From the NCBI GenBank assembly GCA_030684355.1, contig JAUXTN010000211.1, forward strand, positions 1-64,000: a DNA stretch of 64,000 nucleotides, in the 5' to 3' direction. Of this stretch, positions 62,330 to 64,000 are shown piece by piece. Under the pieces are notes generated by a model. That model had not been told where the DNA came from. It worked only from the letters and a program-made list of their open reading frames with translations, and did no database searches. Within the stretch, counting starts at the first letter, position 1, and the number at the start of each line of letters is the position of its first letter. A program made the translations under genes and the position numbers. Origin of the DNA: Pseudomonadota bacterium (GTDB lineage: Bacteria; Myxococcota_A; UBA796; SXON01).

Positions 62330-63346
62330 ATGCATTACCGCCAGATGGGCCGGACCGGCCTGCGTGTCTCCACGATCTGCCTCGGCGCGATGACCTTCGG
62401 CGAGAACGCGACCGGCTTCATGGCCGGCGTCGGGTGCGACGAGGACACGGCGCGCGCGATCATGGACCGCTCGTTCGACGCCGGCGTCAACTTCATCGAC
62501 ACGGCGGACGTGTACGGGAACGGCCTCTCCGAGGAGATCGTGGGCCGGTGGATGAAGCCCCGTCGCGACCGCGTGGTGCTCGCCACGAAGGGCCGCTTCA
62601 CGATGGGGACGGGCCCGAACGACATGGGGCTCTCGCGCCTGCACATCAAGCAGGCGGTCGAGGCGAGCCTGCGCCGCCTCGGCACCGACTACATCGACCT
62701 CTACCAGGTGCACCTCCAGGACGCGCGCACCCCCATCGAGGAGACGCTCGAGGCCCTGGATCGCCTCGTGAAGGAGGGGAAGATCCTCTACACGGGCTGT
62801 TCGAACTACACGGGCTACCGCCTCGTCGAGAGCCTCTGGGCCGCCGATCGCAACCGCACCGCGCGCTACGACTGCCTCCAGGCCCAGTACAACCTCATCG
62901 CGCGGGACCCCGAGCGGGAGCTCCTGCCCGCCTGCAACGCCTTCGGCGTCGGCTTCATCGCGTGGAGCCCGCTCGCCTCGGGGCTGCTCTCCGGGAAGTA
63001 CCGGCGGGACATGCCGGCGCCCGAAGGGAGCCGCCTCGCCGCGTGGAAGGACACGATGGCGCGGCTGGACCGGGACAACAAGTGGACCCTCGTCGAGGCG
63101 CTCGCCGCCTGCGCCGCGGAGCTCGGCACGTCCCCGGCGACCCTCGCGCTGGCCTGGGCCCTCGCGAAGCCCGGCATGACCTCGGTGATCATCGGGGCGC
63201 GCACGGTGGAGCAGCTCGAGGCCAACCTCGCCGCGGACGCGCTGACCGTGCCCGCCGCGATCCTCGCGCGGCTGGACGAGGCGTCGAAGCCGGAGGAGTG
63301 GGGCTACCCCTACGACTTCATCGCGCGGGTGGACGGGCGCTGGTAG
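62330..63346 (+). CDS. aldo/keto reductase
   Basis: This 338-residue TIM-barrel NADPH-dependent oxidoreductase has catalytic D57, Y62, K87 and H128 (FIDTADVY, LATKG, YQVHLQD). The cofactor region is near SVIIGARTVEQLEANL. The sequence is closest in style to the YghZ/Tas-like group. The substrate is unknown. GAAGG precedes the ATG. It converges on hemB with 6 nt between the stops. Confidence 0.93.
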   Translation: MHYRQMGRTGLRVSTICLGAMTFGENATGFMAGVGCDEDTARAIMDRSFDAGVNFIDTADVYGNGLSEEIVGRWMKPRRDRVVLATKGRFTMGTGPNDMGLSRLHIKQAVEASLRRLGTDYIDLYQVHLQDARTPIEETLEALDRLVKEGKILYTGCSNYTGYRLVESLWAADRNRTARYDCLQAQYNLIARDPERELLPACNAFGVGFIAWSPLASGLLSGKYRRDMPAPEGSRLAAWKDTMARLDRDNKWTLVEALAACAAELGTSPATLALAWALAKPGMTSVIIGARTVEQLEANLAADALTVPAAILARLDEASKPEEWGYPYDFIARVDGRW

Positions 63347-63352
63347 CCACTC

Positions 63353-64000
63353 TCAGAGCTTGACCTTCCCCGCCCACACCTCGGGGCCGAGGTAGGTCAC
63401 GATGAGGTCGGCGCCGGCGCGGCGGATGGACACGAGGGTCTCCCGGGCCGCGCGCGGGAAGTCGATGCGGCCGGACTTCCCGGCCTCCTTCAACATCGCG
63501 TACTCGCCGCTCACCTGGTACGCGACGATCGGGAGGTCGTAGCGGCGCCGGGTCTCGCTGATGAGGTCGAGGTTGGTCAGCGCGGGCTTGATCATGATCA
63601 GGTCGGCGCCCTCGTGCACGTCGGCGTCGATCTCGCGCATCGCCTCGCGCCGGTTGGCGGGGTTCATCTGGTAGCCGCGGCGGTCGCCGTGCTGAGGGGC
63701 GCTCTCCGCCGCCACGCGGAACGGGCCGTAGAACGCCGACGCCATCTTCGCGGCGTAGGACATCAGCAGGGTGTAGGAGTGGCCGGCGTCGTCGAGCGCG
63801 GCGCGGATCGTCGCCACGCGGCCGTCCATCATGTCGCTCGGGCAGACGACGTCGACCCCCGCTTCCGCGAGCATCACCGACATCTTCGCGAGGTGGGCGA
63901 CCGACTCGTCGTTCTGCACCATGCCGTCGCGCCAGATGCCGCAGTGGCCGTCCGGCGTGTAGGAGCAGAGGCACACGTCCGCCATGACGGTCAGCCCCGA
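63353..64000 (-). CDS. hemB: delta-aminolevulinic acid dehydratase (3' part)
   Basis: The last 215 residues of porphobilinogen synthase lie in the window. The N-terminal third, about 110 residues, is beyond position 64000. The zinc cysteines are in DVCLCSYTPDGHCG, the two active-site lysines in SYAAKMASAFYGPFR and LIMIKPALT. A further motif VSGEYAMLKEAG follows. It condenses two 5-aminolevulinate molecules in haem synthesis. The internal ATG at 63985 is not the true start, because the family sequence continues upstream in frame (SGLTV). Confidence 0.95.
   Translation of the reverse strand, partial: SGLTVMADVCLCSYTPDGHCGIWRDGMVQNDESVAHLAKMSVMLAEAGVDVVCPSDMMDGRVATIRAALDDAGHSYTLLMSYAAKMASAFYGPFRVAAESAPQHGDRRGYQMNPANRREAMREIDADVHEGADLIMIKPALTNLDLISETRRRYDLPIVAYQVSGEYAMLKEAGKSGRIDFPRAARETLVSIRRAGADLIVTYLGPEVWAGKVKL

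Overview
The window is a GC-rich (roughly 70% by eye), tightly packed bacterial chromosome segment. It contains no tRNA, rRNA, CRISPR array or intact transposon. Cys-rich lipoproteins with a D-x-x-NCG-x-CG-x-x-C type motif, a bacterial alpha-2-macroglobulin, FHA and Ser/Thr-kinase signalling, a REC/J-domain fusion, LptD-like and OmpA-like envelope proteins, and many lipoproteins with very short signal peptides suggest a Gram-negative member of the Myxococcota (former Deltaproteobacteria). That assignment is an inference from gene style. No taxonomic marker was compared.

Layout. 1-3615: the 3' end of a group II intron runs into a molybdenum-cofactor operon (moaB-like fusion, mrp, moaA). 3650-12721: outer-membrane barrels, small lipoproteins, an NlpC/P60 protein, an orphan carbamoyltransferase, EcsC-like and metallo-beta-lactamase proteins. 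12744-17527: four genes in a row, three start/stop junctions overlapping or nearly so (LdcA, class C serine hydrolase, GT87 glycosyltransferase, membrane sulfatase-like enzyme), pointing to cell-wall recycling or glycan/lipid modification. 17645-21615: accD, folC and an LptD-like gene. 21647-32492: an ATP-grasp enzyme, holB, tatD, a 53-aa basic protein, sppA, an alpha/beta hydrolase lacking its serine, a PpiD-like chaperone, mreB and trxA. 32564-45144: REC-DUF4388-like-J protein, Cys-rich lipoprotein pair, acyl-CoA dehydrogenase, polA and a 2037-aa alpha-2-macroglobulin. 45202-53805: ECF sigma factor, repeat-bearing anti-sigma protein, secreted and helical proteins, FHA-winged helix protein, Ser/Thr kinase, OmpA-like and LysM-FecR proteins, which look like an envelope signalling module. 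53874-64000: HIT protein, then on the minus strand a fused branched-chain 2-oxoacid dehydrogenase E1 with a FabD-like transferase and an HD nucleotidase, SixA, an adenosylhomocysteinase-like enzyme, Cys-rich and coiled-coil lipoproteins, an aldo/keto reductase and the 3' part of hemB.

Two architectural habits recur. First, at least fourteen genes carry a TAnnnT-like box only 5-9 nt before the start codon, as expected for leaderless or nearly leaderless transcripts. Second, many exported proteins start with only 8-13 uncharged residues before the lipobox cysteine or signal-peptide cleavage site. Within operons, 4-nt ATGA/GTGA overlaps are the rule. Unusual single genes include an Mrp without its CxxC, an LptD-like protein without a signal peptide lying in frame behind folC, and a kinase gene whose ribosome binding site lies in a 14-bp hairpin.
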